Source: Ixodes scapularis (Eukaryota > Arthropoda > Arachnida > Ixodida > Ixodidae). From it: DNA of 64,000 nt. This document shows positions 10,470-23,063 of the stretch, piece after piece (positions within the stretch are counted from its first letter, which is position 1; every line of letters begins with the position of its first letter). A model generated the notes under the pieces. The model did not search any database and was not told the DNA's origin. It was given only the letters and a program-made list of their open reading frames with translations. The stretch is from assembly GCF_016920785.2 (NCBI RefSeq), contig NW_024609951.1, positions 1,302,001-1,366,000 on the forward strand, in the 5' to 3' direction. The translations under genes were made by a program, and so were the position numbers.

Positions 10470-13400
10470 CAAGACGAACCTAAGCGGCTTACGAGGTGCT
10501 TACAGAAGAAATGCTTAATTCCGCTGCAGACCTTGGACTTGCATTTACTTCAAAGATTGCGAGCACGGACTTTGAATTTGCAGCAATCAACCCCAGCTCA
10601 CACACTTCTCCCGTCGTCGAAAGTGCATGGTTGCATGTTCCACCTATGCCTTTCGATAAGGAGGCGAGTACAGAAGTTAGGACGGCTCTACAAAGGTGAT
10701 GTGGACGGTTTCGCTATCAACGATACGGCAGCTTGCCGCTTTCTCGTCCCTGCCAATTGAAGCTCTAGTGTGAGCAGTGTACACATGTTACAAATCAGTC
10801 TCTTCACAACACACAACTGTGCTTGGAAATTTAAAAAAAGCGGGACAAAGTAGACGTCCCGGCATTCTATCGAGGAATGGCAGGACAGAGGCGACTTTTA
10901 TCTTATGTGGCAGAACAGAAAAATGTGTTGTCTTGCTTCTCAAGAGAACCAGGGGGGTTGGTATTCAACGTCGTATTTTGTAATTTTCTATATTTTGTGC
11001 CGTAGTGTTCGGCCAATGGTATTTCTGTTTTTCTTTTTTTTTCATCTTTCTGGTATGTGACTTCTTGGCGTTTTATTTTGTCGGCTTTTTAGTCTTACGG
11101 TGTTTCAATTTTCGGCGTGTAGATAATAAGCCATGTTAATTTTCAACATTTTCAATCTCTCCCTTTCTGTCTAGGTGGTATTCACTTTGCCACCTTCTTT
11201 ATTTCTCCCGCTCTCCACAGTGTCAGGTGGAATATGCGCACGGAAAAATAAAGAAACTCGTGCTGGATATCACGCGCGGCGTCAGAGAGTTTCCACAAAA
11301 GGCCTATTGCTCCTTTGAGTCAAAAATAGGAAACAGGCAATGTAGCTACTCTAGCAGAAACGCAGCGCCGGACATCAACTTTCTTGGCATTTTGAGCCTT
11401 CTTTAAAATGAAGGCGAGAAACACGGAACAACCTCACCACTAATCTCGCGGCGTAAGGCAACACGCAGCTGTAGCCTACGCAAGCGCATTGTCGGCATAC
11501 ATGAGTGTGCACAAATGTAGAGAAATCCGACGCTCAATATAATGTCAGAGTGGAAGTGAGTTTTCATTGTTCTTTATGGAGCTTTGTTCTTGAAAAGTTG
11601 GGAGTTCTATCTTCTCTATAACGAGGACTATTTTTTCGTTCGCGATCATTCGTGAGGACAGTGGATTGCAGCAGAAGATTTCAACCAGACCTTTGAAGAT
11701 CCGTGGTGAGCGTTGTAGTTACCTGCCCGACAAAACTTTAATCTGAGTACATTCCTGAATATTCAGTAAATATAGCGTAAATTGAACTGGGATACTAAAC
11801 AAAACAAGCCGTTTTTCGTCCGTGAATTGTTTTGCATTAAAGTATATATAATTTCCCAAGCCAATATTGCCCGAAGGAGATGCGAGATTTACTCATCTGT
11901 AATAGGTTGCTAACAATACGCAGATGGGAACAGCAGCTGACGTTCAATAACCTATTCTCAGTAATAAAAATTGGCATGAAAGCGAAACTCGACAAACACG
12001 TACTCGTTACTGTAACTATTAAAAAAAAAACGTGTACCTAAATCTTTCGACAGAGTGGCGACTAACTCTAAAAAGGGCGCTACATCCCCTTTTATATATG
12101 CACTAACCTTAAAATACCAACAAAAAAGACTCGTAAGAAAAAAAAAGAAAACTGAGCCCCTGAAGTTTGAACAACATATCGCCTTTAAAACATCCGCGAT
12201 GCTAACTCCGTCACGCGCGCGTCAGTATCTTAGCCACTTGAATATCACAATACCTGGTATTTGAGCATAAGGTTTAGACTTTCTTCACACAGGACTGGTG
12301 TTGCAACCATACTTAACTTTCTGTATAATGATGAAGATACGGTAGATGTGGTGATCCTTGGGCTGATTATTTCTTTAATTTTTTACTTAATGAGATTTGT
12401 ACAGTCTACTAAATAAAAGTAAATTACATTTAAAATTACCAAATATAAAAATGAATATTGTTGCTGTTACAATGACTCTCCCATATAAGTAAGTGACCGT
12501 TAATTCAAAAAGTAATCCCTTGCTTTCGCGGCGTTACTTTAACTTTACATCCTAGGGTAAACAAGAATGGAATGCCGATACGCAGTCCAAAGCGGATGTA
12601 GCACGGAAGAGCCGCACAACAGCTCAATGTTCTTTAGGTAGATGTCAGGCGAGGCAACGGCAGCGAATTGCGACGCGGCAACAGCTAACGACAGTCAAGT
12701 ATTTAACATTTTTAATAAAACGTTCTAAAAAGATGACTACAGATGCACATATTTTCTCCCCATTTTAGTTAGTTTAGGGAGACTAAAATACAAAGCAATA
12801 GGTTCGTCGTCGAAATACGCATCCTACCGACAACGCGGAATAAAGTGTGGAAGGGTATCACAAAAAAAAAAAATGATCACAATCTTTATCTGGTCACAAA
12901 TTGCTGGCGAAAAACAAAAGCTGACAGCGACATGGGCACTCTGCAGTTTTTAGAAGAATAGGTGAGGAACAACACAATATTAAAATAAACTCTCGTATTT
13001 CTAAAAGGCGAAAGGTGTGCTGATAGCTTTTGAGCAGCATGCCAGTTACTGTCACACCATTTCCAGTCGATTTCCGTGTCGCATTTTATTTCACGTCCGC
13101 CCCTGTTGCGACATTGCACTAACTGTCGTAGTCACTATGTCCAAAGAGGACATTGCTAATTGTCTCGAGCTTTTGGGAGCCGCGTAGTCGTTTGGTGTTT
13201 TCGTCTTCGCATGTTAGAAAGTAAAGAGAGAGTGAGGGGACAGAAAGAACAGCCACGCAGATATCCGTTATACCAAATATCGTGCACTTCGACATTTTTC
13301 TTTTCGTTGTTCTTGAAGTAAACATCTTGACCTTAAGAGCTTGCCTTATGTTGTTTGCACCGGGAGTCCGATTCTTTAAATCAATGTGCTTCCCACATCG

Positions 13401-14640
13401 ATGTTCTGTGAGCAAGCTGCAAGTCGCAAACAACCAAAGCACGAAAAAAAATCGAAATGTTAGGCGACAAGACGAAAGGCTTTGACCATTTGAAGATGGC
13501 TGCGAGGCACTGCTTTTTCTGAGTGCAGGTGGTTATGGGATTTCAATTCAGCTAATCTTACAAACTTCTTTATTTTATCTTGTTTTTCAAATTCTCGTTT
13601 TTTTGTGTGAATAAAAATGAACTGTGACGAGTTACAATAACTGTTTTACCTAAATAAGGAAAGAAATTACTTTACAATCAGCGTGTAAAATATGTAAATA
13701 ATCAATTACAAAATTATTGACAAATGCAACAGATTATAACTAATTTTGTCACTTGTAACGGTTTACGTGCAACTGTTGTCTGAATGCTGTTATGTTGAGT
13801 TAAATTTTTCGAAATGTTTAGTTTTAATGTGAGTTACCCCTTGATCTGACAACAAAATAACCGTCAGTAAGATTTTGAACTATAACAGATAAACATTGTT
13901 CTGGCTATAGTTTCGTTCTAATATCACAAATAATTTTATTGCTTACGAGCACGTATCCTAATTGAGGACACGGAGTGAGGGAATATTTGTCTGCGAGTAC
14001 TTCATAAAACACATTACCTTATTTCCGAGATGTGAATGTACTGCGTACGGTTCATTAGGCAACTGCACGAGTCCTTTAGTTCTCACACGCCCGTGAGATA
14101 AATAACAACTGCGATCAATGTAAACAAAATTCCTTGTAAATTTGTATTTTAACCCTAAATAAACGCTAATGGTGAAGCGTATGGCTTTCATTACATGCGG
14201 CGCCACCTTGAGGTGTCTGGGAAGTAATAAAAATGCGCAATAGAAATTAAGGGTTCAAGGGATAAGATCCTACGTACACCTTCAAAATAAGAGAGCCATC
14301 ACCTTTTATTTTCTAAGTGACTCACAACAGGTCAGTGCGGATCACATACTGCGCATAGTTGCTCACTGAGTGTTCGGCTGGTGTTTGATCAGGAGGAACA
14401 CGATTCCCAGTCACACGCTGACGTAGTACTCGTGTTTTTTGTGCTGGATAATTGCTGGTGACGTAAAAACCTCAGCACTGTGATCTTGCTATCATAAGGT
14501 GTCGTTGGGACCCGCACCCTGCTGCACCCCACCTCCACTCCTAACGAGAATAAAGGTACTAGGGAGCATGCTGCTGATGGTTCATGTTTAGTCATAAAAT
14601 GTTTAGACAATTATAAGGACAGTGTGATCAAGTCACATGT
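10470..14640. other. 4-kb AT-rich non-coding stretch
   Basis: I find no domain-bearing frame, RNA gene or large repeat in this interval. The frames at 10496-10760, 12055-12264 and 12886-13485 are short, lack recognisable motifs and overlap in both strands. It looks like intergenic or intronic host sequence. Confidence 0.5.
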
Positions 14641-14654
14641 AAGTTGGGCGCTTT

Positions 14655-14761
14655 GCTATAGTAGTAGTAAGAAATTTATTACGAAAAAAGGGTGGCACTT
14701 GGCCTGTTTGGGAAGGGGCTAAAGGGGTGTTACGAGTTAGGTGCTGAGCACTATGGAGGCT
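14655..14761 (-). repeat. I-like LINE 3' UTR and TAC-repeat end
   Basis: On the minus strand, RNase H is followed by about 100 bp of UTR with an AATAAA-type signal (GTAATAAATTTC) and ends in TACTACTACTA, a short trinucleotide tail typical of I-type LINEs. Confidence 0.6.
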
Positions 14762-16123
14762 TCACAAGCGAAGCTCCACAGTGCGAGCAAGGTCGTTTTT
14801 TTGGTTCTGTACCGGAGTAACCCACCCCTCGTGGGAGGTCACACCTGGTGGTCGGATCTTCTCTCTGACGTCTTTTAGTCCGTCACACTCCCAGATGAGA
14901 TGTCTGATGGTTGGCGCTTGATCTGCGGAGCAGCTGCTGCAACGTGTGATTGGAGGTTGTGGGGGATCGCCTTCTTGATTGCACAGCTGTTTGTAACGCC
15001 ACCTTGCCAACATGTCTTCTGTGATAGCGAAGCCCGTTCGCGCTTTAACAACAAGCACTTGGGCCCCCCGAGGTAGACCTTTAGGCAATGGATTCTCGAG
15101 GGGTGGTACATGATCTTTCAGCCGGCTTTTCCGAATTTGCTTCCGTCGTCGTCGTTCTTCCTCCGGGCTGTGGTCAAGCGATGGACGGTAGATCGGCACT
15201 CCCTGCGAGCGGCGAGAAGTGCAAGCCTCGCTCGCCAGGTCGTGCGCGGCCTCGTTGTCCGCTTGACTGGAGTGCCGAGGCACCCACTGGATTTTTACTG
15301 CGACGTCTTTTTGTGCTTTTATTATGTTGCAGTCGCTTTTTATGGCGTACTCCGTGGTTCCGACTCTGGGAGGACCGATTAGAGCGTGGATAGCTGTGGA
15401 ACTGTCAGTGTAGATTGTGATCGTCTCGGTTTGCTCGTTCACAATTCGGTGGTCTGTGAGAATCTAATTTACACCGACTTGAAGCGCCCGGAGCTCCACT
15501 TCGGTGGTGGAGGGTGTCTCGTTTAGGGGGTAATTTTGTAGGCGATGATAGCCGTCTTCGGTTCTCGCCACAACGGCAGCGATCTGAGTATGCGGATTCC
15601 AGGATGCGTCCGTAAAAAGCCGCATCTCCGTGGAGTCTGTTGAGGGCTCGTTGAGTGCGCGGGCGATAGTGGCGCGCTGCAGGCCATAGCGTTGGGTGTT
15701 GGTCTTCCGGCTGAGTGGTCTGCCGTCCCTGACGGGGAAGTCCATCCACAGCGGCACGTGCGGTGGAACCTCGTCTAAAATGGCAGCCATGGCGGGGTCG
15801 TCTGAGAGAAGGATGCGCTGCCCCTGAAGAGTGAGGAGACGGCGGTCTTGGGTTCCCTCGTGGCAATCTTGAATAATGAACCGTAGGGGTGGAAGTGTTC
15901 CGTAGCGATATAGTTTTTCCATTGGGGTTTGGCGAGGAAAGCCGGTGATCACCCGAAGGGCGGCTCGGTAGAGGGTCATCAGTTTTTCGACTTGGGTCTT
16001 TGTCAGTTGGAAGCACAGAGCCCCGTACGTGGCCCGAGACACAAGGACTGCGTACACGAGGATTCGCGGGATTTCGGAGGTGGCGCCTCCAAATTTAGTT
16101 GAAATTCGTTTAATGATGTGCAC
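14762..16123 (-). pseudogene. I-like LINE ORF2: RT thumb and RNase H domain
   Basis: Frame 16123-15464 holds the RT thumb (RILVYAVLVSRATYGALC) and the first part of RNase H, with its first catalytic Asp in LFTDASWNP and the Glu in TEVELRAL. After a stop or frameshift, frame 15442-14762 continues with ITIYTDSSTAIHAL (third acidic residue) and ADNEAAHDLA (fourth). It ends with a Cys/His motif (CSSCSADQAPTIRHLIWEC) common at the C-terminus of these elements. An RNase H after the RT points to the I group of LINEs rather than CR1 or RTE. Several stops show it is inactive. Confidence 0.85.
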
Positions 16124-16264
16124 TATCTTTTTTCAAGTGGGCGTAAATTGCTTTAACCATTCGGCTGCACCACCACGCTTGGAGATGGGTATACCAGGGA
16201 TGCGTATCCAGCCTGTGTCTGATCGCTTCAGGGACGCGCCTCCAATGGTGAGAGTAACCTTGGC

Positions 16265-17312
16265 TTATTGCGCGTCAGAGCCTCCCAGGAGAATGTATTG
16301 CGTCTTCTGCACAGATATCTCTATTCCTGTATCTTTCAAGTAGTCGCGCAGCGCCGCCAACGCCGCCAGCGCCACCTGGAGTGCTGCTACTGCCGATTCG
16401 GTGTCCTCGTGATCGTCTGCTTCTGTCCAAATGGTAATGTCGTCGGCGTACAGCGTGAACCGTACGCCATGGATGAGTTCAAGCTTGCGGGCTACTCCGG
16501 CCATGACTACGTTGAAAAGGAGTGGGGACAGGATGGCCCCCGTGGCACTCCAACGCAACTTGAGAACTGCTTCGGTTCAGCGCGCCCGGAGCGGACTTCG
16601 AAGGTTCGGTTGCAGAGGAAGCTCTTAATAATATTCAGCATCCGCTTGCCCGGGTACTCCTCCCTTAGGTCTAGTATGACTGCCTCGTGGGTGACCGAAT
16701 CGAAAGCTTTCTTTAGATCCACCGCAACGAGGATGCTAGGCACGCTCCGGCTGCGTCCCCGTTTGGTACTAAGGAGTCTTCTCAGAAGTTTAGTTCTGTC
16801 TTGTGTGCTCAGGTTCGGACGCAAGCCAGGCTGGTGAGGATGGAAGAAGAAGGAAACCTCCTCTAAGTGATGGTTCAGACGGCTGAGGCATAGCCACTCG
16901 AGGAGCTTACAGATCGTCAATATGAGTGACACTGGACGAAGGTTTGGAACCTCGTTGGGGCGTTTACCGGCTTTAGGTATGGGGCCCACGACGGCGTGCT
17001 TCATCCAAGGCGGAAGTTGGCCGCTCACCCAGATCTCGTTGACGGTATCCACAAGGGTGTCTTTCTCCTGTGCGGGGAGGTTCAGGTGCATGGTCCAGGT
17101 GATTCCATCTTTTCCTGGTGCGCTCTGGACTTGGACTTGCTCAAGATCAGTGTGCAGTTCGGCTGGCGTGTATGTTGTCTCGAGCTAATTTGTCTCGTCC
17201 ACCGGTTCGGGTTCGTAGATGGAGGCAGGGGGCTGCGTGCAGGTTGCGGGAAGAAGGTATTAGCGGCCTCCTCTTCAAACTCTTCATGACTCATACCCTG
17301 GGTCAGTAGCAC
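16265..17312 (-). pseudogene. I-like LINE ORF2: reverse transcriptase palm
   Basis: Frame 17091-16507 has the finger and palm motifs (NLRPVSLILTICKLLEWL, then VAVDLKKAFDSVTHEAV, with the first catalytic Asp) and the VPRG block. Frame 16558-16265 continues with GAILSPLLFNVVMAG and the catalytic FTLYADDITIW, so the active-site YADD box is intact. The switch between frames near 16530 and the break at 16265 are frameshifts. The upstream frame 17312-17082 is the linker between endonuclease and RT. Confidence 0.87.
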
Positions 17313-17465
17313 CGTTTCGACAACTCCTCGCGTTTTTTTTCCTGTCGCTGAGGGCTTGATAAGTGCCCCATGGTTGCGGAGGCCGGTGTCTTTACCGAAG
17401 GACGCGCAGTGCTCCTCCCATCGCTGTCTACCGAGGTGTTTGGAATGGCGGCGAATCTGCGCTGT

Positions 17466-18438
17466 CTAGTGACGAACGCGAACCAATTCTGTGTGGGTTT
17501 TGCCTTTCTGCAGATATTGGTCGTGTAGCTGCTCCCGAGTCGTCCGGAGGTTCAGGAGATGTTTATCGGGAGCTGGAGTTTCGGCATCCAACTCAATCAA
17601 GCGCGTTGCCGATTCCGATGCTTGGAGAATCTTTACAGGAAAGGAGGCCTCTTCCGACTCTTGGATAAATTCACGGTACTTATACCAGTCCACATACTTC
17701 ACTTTCTTTCTCCTCTCGGCCACTCGACCTTGAAGCTCAAGCCAAACGGGAAAGTGGTCGCTGCTCCTGGGGTCCTCGTTGCAGCGCCACTCTCGAATGG
17801 TCTCCTTCGTCGCCCAGGTCAAGTCCGGTGTCGTGTTTCGCTCTCCGGAATGGAGACCTAATCTAGTAGGGTAGTCGAGATCATTTATAAGGAAGCGGTC
17901 CGCATCGTTCGCTTCTTCCTCGAGGTGCCGACCGCGCGGGGAAGTCCATCTTTAGCCCCATGATGTGTTGGCGGCGTTGAAGTCGCCGCCCACTACTACC
18001 TCGTCCAGTGGATATAGAGTGCGTAGTCTACTGAGCCATTGGTAGTTGTCGCTTCGGTTTCTGCCGCAACCAGGACCGACGTAAGCGGAGGCTACAAAGA
18101 GCGCTGTCCCGTGCGAGTAAATGCGCACGGCCACCACATCCTGGTACTCTGTGTCGAACCTTGTGGTGTCTATCTAACAGTGATGAATGCCTTTTTCGCA
18201 CAAACACCGCTGCCTGGGCCACTATGGTGGGCGGACCTTCGGAAGGGTGGTGGAGAATACTAGGTTGGAAATATCCTTTATACCCGTTTATGCCAGGTGC
18301 GGTTCCTCGCGTTTCTTGGAGAAGGAGCGCGAGAGGTTTGCTCTTTAGTGTCCTTAATCGCTCACTTAATTCACTCGCGTTGGCCGCGAGGCTACGTCAG
18401 TTCCATTGGAGGAGCACTGATTTAGTTGGCGCGGCCAT
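17466..18438 (-). pseudogene. I-like LINE ORF2: apurinic-type endonuclease domain
   Basis: ORF2 starts at ATG 18438, overlapping the ORF1 stop by 17 nt. It begins MAAPTKSVLLQWN, which carries the conserved Asn of APE-type endonucleases, and soon meets a TGA. Later parts are recognisable in shifted frames: LLLQETRG (catalytic Glu region), VASAYVGPG, VVGGDFNAANTSWG (the GDFN box) and SSDHFPVWLEL (the terminal SDH motif). All landmarks of the nicking enzyme are present but in at least three frames, so it is a pseudogene. Confidence 0.82.
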
Positions 18439-19964
18439 GATAGCTCTGTTGGGGAGTTACCGAGGAGGTATTTTCTGGTTGTTTGAAGTGTTCCGCGAGG
18501 AGACGGGGGAGCTGGTTGCGGAGCGTTTGGACAATCATTTGTTGTATTTGTGATAGCGTGATGGCTTCCGCTGGCTCGGGTGTTGGTGTTTCGGTACGCC
18601 TGAGGGGAGCAGGTGACTGGGATAAACGCCGCTCGCGGTTCGTCAGCGTACGCCTACGCCTCCCTTCGCGGAGCTGCTGTTGGTGCTCCCTCTCTTCCTC
18701 CTGTTCCTGTTCTTTCTGGAGTTGATATAATTCCTGCAGTCGTTGCTGAATCTCACCGATTTGCGTAGTTAGCTCTTGGGTCTCTTGCTTGGTGCGGGCG
18801 GAAGCCTTTTTGGACCTCTTCGGCTTGCCGGATGTCGCAGTTGCATATGTCGTACCAGCTGCTTCGGTGGCACTACTGCAAGACGCGGCGAAGTTCACCG
18901 CTTTGTGTGCGGGACTGCGGTACGATCCTTTCAGAGTCACCGGCGTAAGAGGCGCGTCCGGGAACAGTGGTGGAAAGTAGGTGCTGAGGTTTAACGGCGT
19001 CGGAGATGATTCACGGAGTGGCGCAGCAGCTGCGCTGGCGGTGCGCCGGCGCGATCGGCTACGTGGCCGGCGCTCCGTGCGGCTTTTGTTTTTCTCAAGT
19101 CGGCGTTCATATTCTGGGCATTTAGGATTTGTTGCAAGGTGACCCTCCGCCGTGCACAGCGTGCAGTAAGCGGCGGGGGCTGCGCAGGCGCCTTCGTATT
19201 GTTGCCTACCGCATGTCTTGCAAACCGCAGCGTTGGGGCAGTGTTTCTACAGGTGACTATCTTTTTGGCAATGAAAGCACACTAGCGTTCGCGGAACGTA
19301 AGGTGACACGCTGCAGATGTCCGTGAAGTAGCGCACCGTCTCGGGTAGTCGGGGTGTGTCGTAGGTGACGATGGCGAAATTGCTTCGTCCCATCCGTTTG
19401 ACGTCGAGGACCGCGGCGCGTTCGCAGTCTACATTATCCCTGAGCAGTTCGTTAGTCCCCTCCGGGTCGACACGAATAACCCCACGAGACGTACCGCGGG
19501 GTCGGAGGTGCAGGGCTTCAATTTCGAAGGGCGTGCTGTTTTCCCTCGGGATCTGGTGAAGTTGAGAAATCCGATCGGACTGAGTGCTGTCGTATGCGGT
19601 GACCGTGATCGAGTTGCTGCGAGCGTCCATCTAGGTAGACATGTACTTGCCAAGCGATGGGTGCTGAGCGAGCTTAATTAGAGCCCTGCCAAGGTCACCT
19701 TTGGGGATTTCCGTGATTGGATGCTGGCCTCGCGGACGAATCAACACGGGGAATTTGTCCTTGGTAAGTCTTTCGGCGGTGGCAGTAGAGCACTTGGCAG
19801 GCAAGCGGCGGCGACGTTGCACAAAGGTCCCAGCCTGCGTTGTCTTCGCTTTCAGGGGTCAGTGAAACGGAATCCTCGGCGTCGTTTTGAAACTTCCTCT
19901 TTTTGGTTTTAACGGAAGGGGTCCTGGAGTCCTTGGGAGCATCGGTTTCCATTGCCGAGTCCAT
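18422..19964 (-). pseudogene. I-like LINE ORF1: gag-like protein with zinc knuckles
   Basis: The first in-frame ATG after an upstream stop is at 19964. The N-terminus is Lys-rich and acidic. The middle part (19630-19247) contains VRYFTDICSVSPYVPR and the first knuckle CFHCQKDSHL. Further Cys/His knuckles follow around 19120-19240 (CKTCG... and CTLCTAEGHLA). The C-terminal part (18940-18422) has a Gln/Glu-rich coiled coil (LQELYQLQKEQEQEEERE) and a C-terminal helix. This is the RNA-binding partner of ORF2. Frameshifts near 19640-19700 and 19245 break it. Order and overlap with ORF2 fit one element of about 5.3 kb. Confidence 0.8.
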
Positions 19965-19999
19965 TGCGGCCGGCGTGGCAGCCGGAGCGGGAGCAACGC

Positions 20000-20740
20000 T
20001 CCTTGGCTGGCGTTAAGCCTAGGCATGGTCGGGTCAAAATACGGTCGTAACTTCCACAGTTCCAGACGGATTGGGTCTAAAATTACTCGATGCGTGCTGT
20101 AGTACGTTGGAAAACTCCACGTCAAGAAAAGTTGACCTACCTTGGTGGTTTCCGTCAAAAAGATGGTTCGGCAAACGGAGCTCGTGCTGAGCGCGTCCGA
20201 ACGCTGCGCTTCTCGAAGCGTCCTCGCTTTGCTATAGAATTTGCTCGTAGAGTAGCGCTCCCTTCCGTACGGTGGGTTTTAAAACAGGGAAGCAAAGGCG
20301 ATCGGCCCGCCACGAATCACGATGAGTAAACGACCCTAGCAGCCGAGCAGCTTGAGACGACAAACGTTTGTGTGGTGTCGAGCGTAGCCGAGACCGGGAT
20401 GAGCGTTTGTAGTTTGAGTGGCTGCAGAAATCGAACTGGTCATCTTTCCGCTAGGGTTTCGTTTCACTGGCATAAACCTCACGAGTTAAGTGAATGTCGT
20501 CAGTTTTCCGAGGGCCGCTGAGCTGTACAAAGAACAAATTTCAGCCATTGCCCAGCGCAAAAGGGCCGCTGCCGCGTGCCGTACCCCATCGAAATGGAGT
20601 TTTGTGACCTTCAAACTTGATGTCGTCGACGAAAGCGTGCCAGTTCGTGTCCCCTCCGTATTGAAAATCCGGCGAAAACTTCCAGCGACATCCGGTGAAA
20701 AGTGGCTGAGTTGCCCTCGTTTTCATCCGAAACCAGCGTA
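20000..20740. other. GC-rich flank, possibly LINE 5' UTR
   Basis: High-GC sequence directly upstream of the LINE ORF1 (minus strand). It may include its 5' UTR, but I cannot place the 5' end. No host gene is supported. Confidence 0.35.
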
Positions 20741-20826
20741 GTTTACCAGTTTTTGCTGGAAGTTTTGCCGGCAGCCACTCTCGGTTACCAGATTTTGCTC
20801 GAAGTTTTACCCGCTGTCACTCGTTT
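20741..20826 (+). repeat. 42-bp tandem repeat, two copies
   Basis: Two adjacent units encode YQFLLEVLPAATLG and YQILLEVLPAVTRF in one frame. The short frame has no other coding character, so I call it a repeat rather than a gene. Confidence 0.6.
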
Positions 20827-21675
20827 CCCCGTTTACCGAGCTTCACTGAAAGCCGTCGCGAGGGGAACGACTAAAGCCGAGACGAGCCGGGGACTGGGCG
20901 CGTAATTATGGCAGGGGCGCGTCTCCGCGCACCCTCTCTACCTCGCGTTGGGTCCATGGGGAAATTGTGAGGGGGGCTTTTTGCTGTTTCTTTTGAAGAA
21001 ACCGGTTTTTTCTCCGTCAACGAGCGTTAACTGAACGCGCAAACGAACGGCCGCTCAGTGTCGGCTTCCCGTTCCATGTGTGCAACCTGTATCTTCCAGA
21101 GCAGTTGGGTGTGCGGATAAAAATAGAATATCATTCTGTCACCTGCTTCTTACGCCTCTTTGTCCGCCCGGCTTCAGAAGCATCCAGCAAGGAACAAGAT
21201 GCCGGAAATGCCTCAGTGACGGCATCAGGGAAGGCACCATGACTCTGCTGAGCATTTCTCAACGGTGGCGGATGTTGGTTGCACGTTCTTCGTTTTCACT
21301 AAACGGGCCACTGACAGTGTGTGTCCGTGTGGTGCACCTAGTAGATTTTATTAGCTGAACTACCGCACATCGGGGAATTCACCCAGTGGCATTCTGAGTA
21401 CATTGAAAGATATTTTTTGCGACAAAAAACTCAGTTCTTCCTATTTGGTCTGTTGGTTCTGTCTGCAGCTGTGCAAATTCTTTCACTGCAATCAAACCTG
21501 TGAAATAAAGACATAAAACTTTCATGTCTATATGAACATACGGTTTTAATTGTTTCCAATTGATCCTGCATCTGGACGATTCGGTAAAAACATACACCCC
21601 CACGGTTGACAGGCTTCTTCTTAAGTGCCTTCCGTTGACGGCCGAAAAAAAGCACAAAAAACACGCTAATCTCCA

Positions 21676-21753
21676 GTGAATTCCGGCAAATCCGGTGACT
21701 TCCGGTAACGTCTGGTGAATCTAGGCAAATCTGGTGACTTCAGGTAAATTCTG
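21676..21753 (+). repeat. 39-bp tandem repeat, two copies
   Basis: 21676-21714 and 21715-21753 align without gaps. Each contains GTGAAT, GGCAAATC.GGTGACTTC and GGTAA. The sequence is rich in TCCGGT words. Confidence 0.75.
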
Positions 21754-21759
21754 GCTTTA

Positions 21760-22317
21760 CCGGAAGGGAAAGAGTCCCATAATCTAGTAAAAAAGATTTT
21801 TTTACTGGAAATGAAATTCCCGTGAAAAATCTATTTCAACAGGGCGTACAAGTGAAATTGAACTCGTTCAAAGTATGTCGCGATACATATATTAATAAAA
21901 CAGTACCATCAATATGCCTATTTACGGCTTTTGATTGTGAAAACAAGAACAAGTCTCGTGCAATGACTCACTGTAAGCGAATAAACTGAAGTCATGCGAT
22001 CGGCGTAGACCCGTGGGTCGTCGTTCTCTACGCGCCAAGAAAGTGAGGAAAAATAGAAGACGAGCAGCCTTTGTCTACCCTGGACTCGTCGTACGTCATA
22101 GAATGCGGAACGCTGGTGTCCGGCGTTTCGCTTTTGCACTTGAACACGTTCGACGAGTGCAGTGGACACAAAGGCAGCTAGTTTGAGGTCTACCCTTGAA
22201 TCATTCCAATCACAGCTCGGCGTTCTGCCTTCCCCGCATGCTCTCTTCTCCTCCTCTCCCTGAGTTTCTCGGCGCACACAAATCAAATACAACAACATTT
22301 ACTTAAATACAAGCTGG
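21760..22317. other. Non-coding stretch
   Basis: No gene is supported. A minus-strand frame at 22298-21918 has no recognised domain. Confidence 0.4.
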
Positions 22318-23063
22318 GTCATATACCTTGTGAGATTTATCTACACGAATATACGTCTCTCGATTACAGCCTTGAAGCATAATCAAACTTGGTTTCGAAG
22401 AGCTGCAGTCGCAGCAGCTCTTAAATCTTAGAGCGTCTTATTGAATTGTTTTATATGACAAAAAATTACTTTCGTTTACAAAGCTTATTCCTTAACTTAC
22501 AGTAAAAACATTTCGGAGTTCTAGAGCCGTGATAAACGTATGATCGAGCGCATGCGATGGCTTGTCCCATATTGGCGAGTCAGTGCTGACGAAAGTGAAA
22601 GAGCCATCAAAGGAGGTTGCAAACTGTTCCATCTTTTTCCAGATTAACATCTGTGATCAAACTCTCCAAATACTGTTTTATACCAATTCCATAAGTGCAA
22701 TTTTCTAGAAGCGTTGCTCTAATTTTGTTTTCTACTAGAACGTATAAATGCTATTGTCGAAGAAAATCAGAAATCATCACAAGGAAATTGGGCTACAATA
22801 TATTTGACTGCTGTTCCGATGTTTTAATATCCTTGACATCGTTCGATGTCCCCTACCGCAATTCTTTCTTGTGGAATCAGATATGAAACTCGAAGTGCGG
22901 CTTTGTACCTCCTATATTTTCTCTCTGGCCTCAGCCACGTAGGCAAACTCTTGCTTTATAAAGCTGTTATATTGCGGAAGAAAGCACAAGAGGGTAATAT
23001 TGCGAAAAGATGTGGATGACAAAAATAACAGTTTTCATGCCTTTTTAAAAACATTTTGCTCCA
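22318..23063 (+). repeat. 0.75-kb dispersed repeat, copy 1
   Basis: Aligns in the same orientation with 53811-54545. Shared landmarks in order: GTCATATA, AGCTTGGTTTC-type block, ACAGTAAAAACATTTC, TATTGGCGAGTCAGTGCTGA, GAGGTTGCAAACTGTT, CACAAGGAAAT, ATCCTTG.CATCG, GCACAAGAGGGTAATATT and TTTTGCTCCAT. Its right end abuts the 3' end of a Ty3 gag pseudogene. The family is not recognised. Confidence 0.8.

Noticed and set aside
22589..22610. CTGACGAAAGTGAAAGAGC as a second hammerhead core.
   Set aside because: Only four bases separate the CTGACGA and GAAA boxes, so no stem II is possible.
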